From contig JAFKAC010000012.1 in the NCBI GenBank assembly GCA_025766275.1, positions 1,364,001-1,428,000 on the forward strand: a stretch of 64,000 nucleotides of DNA. Direction: 5' to 3'. The notes under the pieces are model-generated. The model was not told the origin of the DNA and did not search any database. It saw only the letters and a program-made list of their open reading frames with translations. Shown here piece after piece: positions 60,656 to 64,000 of this stretch. The DNA comes from Lactarius indigo. Lineage: Eukaryota; Basidiomycota; Agaricomycetes; Russulales; Russulaceae. Within the stretch, counting starts at the first letter, position 1; each line of letters starts with the position of its first letter. Made by a program: the position numbers and the translations under genes.

Positions 60656-63600
60656 CTAAGTACACAGAAGTCCCATGTCATCATTGTGCTTCTGCAGCAG
60701 GGCACGCGGTAGTGACTTTGTAAAGCCGTCCGCAACCATATCTACAGTAGGAGTTCTAATGAGGGTAATGGTCCCCTTTTCGATGTACTCCCGAATGACA
60801 TGATGCCGTATGGCAATGTGCTTAGACCGTCTCCCAGTGACAGGGTTCAAGGCCAAGTCAATGGCACCCTTATTGTCACCATGAAGTGGGATGGGGTCGT
60901 CGACCTCGTACCCGAGTTCCGTGAGGAAGCTCTGATACCATGCAGCCTGGTTGGCCGCATCAGTCATGGCCATGTATTCCGCTTCCGTTGTGTTTTGAGC
61001 AACAGTCTTTTGCTTGCGCGAAGACCAGCTTATTGCACCGTTAGCTAGTAGGAACACATAACCAGAGGTGGAGTGGCGGTCGTCAGTCTGATCAGCCAGA
61101 CTGGAATCAGTGTAGCCATGAAGGCCATCGCCATTGGTGCCATCGTAAACAATACGCATATCCATAGTTCCCACTAGGTAGGATAGGACATACTGCGCAA
61201 GTCGCAGATGTTGTGGTGAAGGATTCGCTGCGTACTGCGCCAAACGTGACACAGCGAAGGAGATATCTGGCCTAGTGCCAATCTGCACATAAAGCAGACT
61301 CCCAATCAAGGATTGGTAGTGGGAAATATCTGAGGCAGTTGCCTGCGACGTATATTTAACCAGGTGCTCGTCAGCACCAGCGGGCAAGGGTGTGTTATGT
61401 GGTGTGGCATCAGACATGCCAAAGCGTTCAAGGACATCCTTGATGTAGCCAGACTGATCTATTTCGATGCGTCTAAGGGAGTGGTCGCGCACAATGCGCA
61501 TACCAAGATAAGACTCTATCTCCCCAAGATCTGTCATCTCATAGCGTTCAGACAAGTCCGACTTCAAACGCTTGATACCACTCAGCGAGGGACCCAGTAT
61601 AGTGATGTCGTCAACGTAGACAATAACGAAGAGTGGATCATACCCCTCCCGTTGAGGCATCACATATATGCCAGCATCAGCAAACGTCCGCTTAAAGCCG
61701 AGTGCAGTGAGCACTCCATGGAATTGCAAGTTCCATGCGCGGGAGGCTTGTTTGAGACCATAAATTGCCTTAACCAGGCGACACACCTTTGTCTCAGAGC
61801 CAGTGACAGTGAAACCTTGTGGCTGCTCCATGTAAATCTCCTCATCAAGCACGCCATTGAGAAAAGCAGACTTAACATCCATTTGATGGATGTGCCAGTC
61901 CTCCAGCGCGGCCAACGCCAGAAGTAATCGTAGCGACTCAAATCGTGCGACGGGAGAGAAGGTTTCATCAAAATCTACGCCAGGGATCTGCGTGAATCCC
62001 TTAGCCACCAAGCGAGCTCTGTAGCGGCCATCCGCTTTGAGCTTAAAGACCCATTTGGATTTTACTGCCTTACGATTAGGCGGGAGATCCACTAACTCCC
62101 AAGTCCCATTCTTAGCTCGGGCGTCCATCTCATACTGACACGCCTTAGTCCACTCATCTGCAGCTGCAGACCGCATGGCCTCTGCATAAGTTGCAGGGTC
62201 TCGGCCCACAAAGGCAGCAGCCAATAACTCCGCATACCCCAGACGCCTGCCGCGCCATGCCGCATTGTCCGCATTGAAGTAACGCGGATTAGGCACAGGG
62301 ACACAAGCAGTGCGCCTTGGTGCATTGTCCATTTCGCGCAACAGCTGACTACGCTGTGCACGATCCTCAAATCCCCCAGGCATTTCTGGTGAGGGAGGAG
62401 GGACATGGCGCATAATGCGTGTTGCACTAGGACGCGGCGGGGGTGAAGTGGGAGTGGCTTGCTCACGCTTAGGTGTGGTGGGCGGAGCTGGTAGAGCAGG
62501 TGGTGGAGTGGTGGGGCGTGGTTGGACTTGTGGGGGGTCTAAGAGCTTTTCAACATCCTCCTCCTCACTACTACTGGAGTGTGCAGGGGAGGGGGCTCGC
62601 ATTGGTGGTAACGCCGGCGGGTGAGGCACAGCAGTCACTGTTGTGCTAGGCACGACTGGTGGTGAAGGTGTGGGGTGTGTCTCAACACCCTGGAGGGACG
62701 GGAAGCTACTCTCGTCGAATGTCACATCCCTGGACACTCAGACGGAGCGGGTTGAACGGTCCCAGAGCTTATAGCCCTTAGATTCGGGCTCAAACCCAAT
62801 AAGCGTGACTTCAATGGCCTTCGCATCCAATTTGCGACGCTTATCAGCGGGTACGTGCATGTACCCCTTGCATCCGAAGACGCGAAGATGTGAGACATCA
62901 GGCACTTTGCCAGAGTGCCAGAGCTCATAGGGAGTGCGCCACTTAAGCCCACGGACTGGAGAGTGGTTGTAGATGTGCACAGCTGCGCACACTGCATGCT
63001 CCCAGAAGCCTTTAGACATGCCAGCTGTGTGGAGCATGGACATTGCCTTATCCATAATGGTGCGGTTAAACCGCTCGGCTTTCCCGTTGGACTGTGGTGA
63101 ACCCGGCATCATAAGGTGATGCTCTATCCCTTTCTGTTTAAGAATGTCCTGCGTGACACTCAACATGTACTCGCCACCACGGTCAGAGTGCAGAGCACGC
63201 AATTTATGGCCAGACTGGGTTTCACCCCAGGCCAAATATATTTGCAGCGACTTAGCAAACTGGTCCTTCGACTTAAGGAAGTGAACCACAGTGAACTTAG
63301 TGTGGTCGTCTATGAAGGTGGCTGTGTAGGTCGAGCCTTGCAGGGACTGAGTCTGCATAGGACTGGCGAGGTCACTGTGCACGATCTCAAATTGACGAGT
63401 TGTCCTCTTATTTGAGGACGCAGAAAAGGGTTGGCGAGTGGACTTGCCCATCTCGCACCCATGGCAGACTGTGTGGGCCGTGGTAGAGCTGTCTATGTCC
63501 ATGCCAGTAGTGGCAGAGGGACCATGCGCCTTCAGCGCCGCAGAGGAGATGTGTCCCATGCGTTGATGCCAGATATCAAGTGTGGCAGCACTTGATTTTG

Positions 63601-64000
63601 TGTGGGCGTTGAGGCCGACGCTGGCTGCGTCCAACCAGTAAAGGTTGTCCTCGAGGTAGCCTTTGGCCACACACTTTTGGTTGACAGATATTTTAAATGA
63701 GCCACTGTCAAAGGCAATCTCAGCACCTTTTTGTGCTAGGGCGCGCGTCGACAAGAAGCGCGTCTTCACCTGTGGTAGGTGTAGCACATTACTGAGGGTG
63801 ATAGAGATACCCTGGCTCGTAGTAAAGACGACAGACCCGACACCCACTTGGTCTATAGTGGACTTATCACCCAGGCGTATAGTGCCTTTAGTTGGGGTGT
63901 AGTTCTTGAAGTCAGACCGATGTGGTGTAATGTGGTGTGTAGCACCACTGTCCATCATCCAACGCACACGCGAGGCAGCATACAAGGCAACACCAATTGA
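60656..64000 (-). pseudogene. pol: Copia F polyprotein (protease, integrase, RT, RNase H), one nonsense codon
   Basis: One frame from beyond the window edge to 60656, broken by TGA at 62738 between DRSTRSV and VSRDVTFDE. The same position is CGA in element E, so this is a CGA to TGA change. Protease WMMDSGATHHI, integrase core LHSDRGGEYML with QSNGKAERFNRT, RT VYVDDITILG and copia RNase H are otherwise intact. It also shows the uninterrupted sequence (YVLSYLVGTMDMR) at the KDZ target site of element E. Confidence 0.93.

Larger units (their letters stand above)
60022..64000 (-). mobile_element. Ty1/copia retrotransposon F (3' part; 5' end outside window)
   Basis: Inserted into the hAT gene; 3' LTR at 60022-60636 and most of the polyprotein follow on the minus strand to the window edge. 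Close relative of E (same proteins with few changes). AAGGA at 60017-60021 is the candidate target duplication; its partner is outside. Confidence 0.92.

Overview
The window is repeat-dense nuclear DNA of a fungus, most likely a mushroom-forming basidiomycete. The evidence is introns of about 45-60 nt in every spliced gene, chromodomain gypsy elements of the Tf1/sushi type, a KDZ-type transposase with a linked TET/JBP dioxygenase, and a hAT transposase gene. No ordinary host housekeeping gene is recognisable. The species cannot be named from sequence alone.

Layout, left to right. (1) 1-6266: 5' part of gypsy element A (minus strand), inserted into the pol gene of gypsy element B (6267-12161, minus strand). 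(2) 12162-14519: flanking DNA with one small three-exon gene of unknown function and a tandem duplication. (3) 14520-21750: gypsy element C (minus), complete with two LTRs and a TCTGG target duplication, coding region decayed. (4) From 21960: a hAT-like transposase gene (plus), carrying a solo LTR (23625-24342), split by gypsy element D (24702-59484, TSD AGATT) and split again at 60022 by copia element F, which runs out of the window. (5) D is split by copia element E (31530-58376, TSD TGTTT). (6) E is split by a 21-kb KDZ transposon (32711-53679, TSD AGGACAT). The nesting is therefore KDZ inside copia inside gypsy inside hAT.

The KDZ element is the main accessory system. It has repeat arrays at both ends built from the same two short motifs in opposite orientation, an internal third array, and seven genes whose exons all join in frame: an intact 1092-aa KDZ transposase, a 384-aa TET/JBP-type Fe(II)/2-oxoglutarate dioxygenase, and five proteins of unknown function (280, 467, 647, 190 and 385 aa), several with coiled-coil tails and one with a CxxC cluster.

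The most unusual sequence is the leader of gypsy element A. For 3.4 kb (2569-6007) the minus strand contains no ATG in any frame, although it holds three long open reading frames (about 425, 327 and 230 codons). The first ATG downstream of the predicted transcription start is that of Gag. Hairpins with an invariant GAGU loop and covarying stems lie at the ORF junctions. In two cases the frame opens with a UG-ending near-cognate codon whose first two bases are the last two bases of the stem. Gag has a hairpin directly before its AUG and overlaps the previous stop as ATGA. This looks like an AUG-avoiding, structure-guided polycistronic translation strategy.

All four gypsy elements show Tf1-like self-priming: the first 10-11 nt of the inferred RNA match the primer binding site beside the 5' LTR. 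In each, an inverted copy of that primer sequence lies just upstream of the inferred start. Three of them place pol in the -1 frame behind a GGAUUUU or GGGUUUU slip site. Copia E instead has a binding site for an internal (anticodon-stem) fragment of initiator tRNA-Met. Coordinates, splice sites and motifs were read by eye; no database search was possible.
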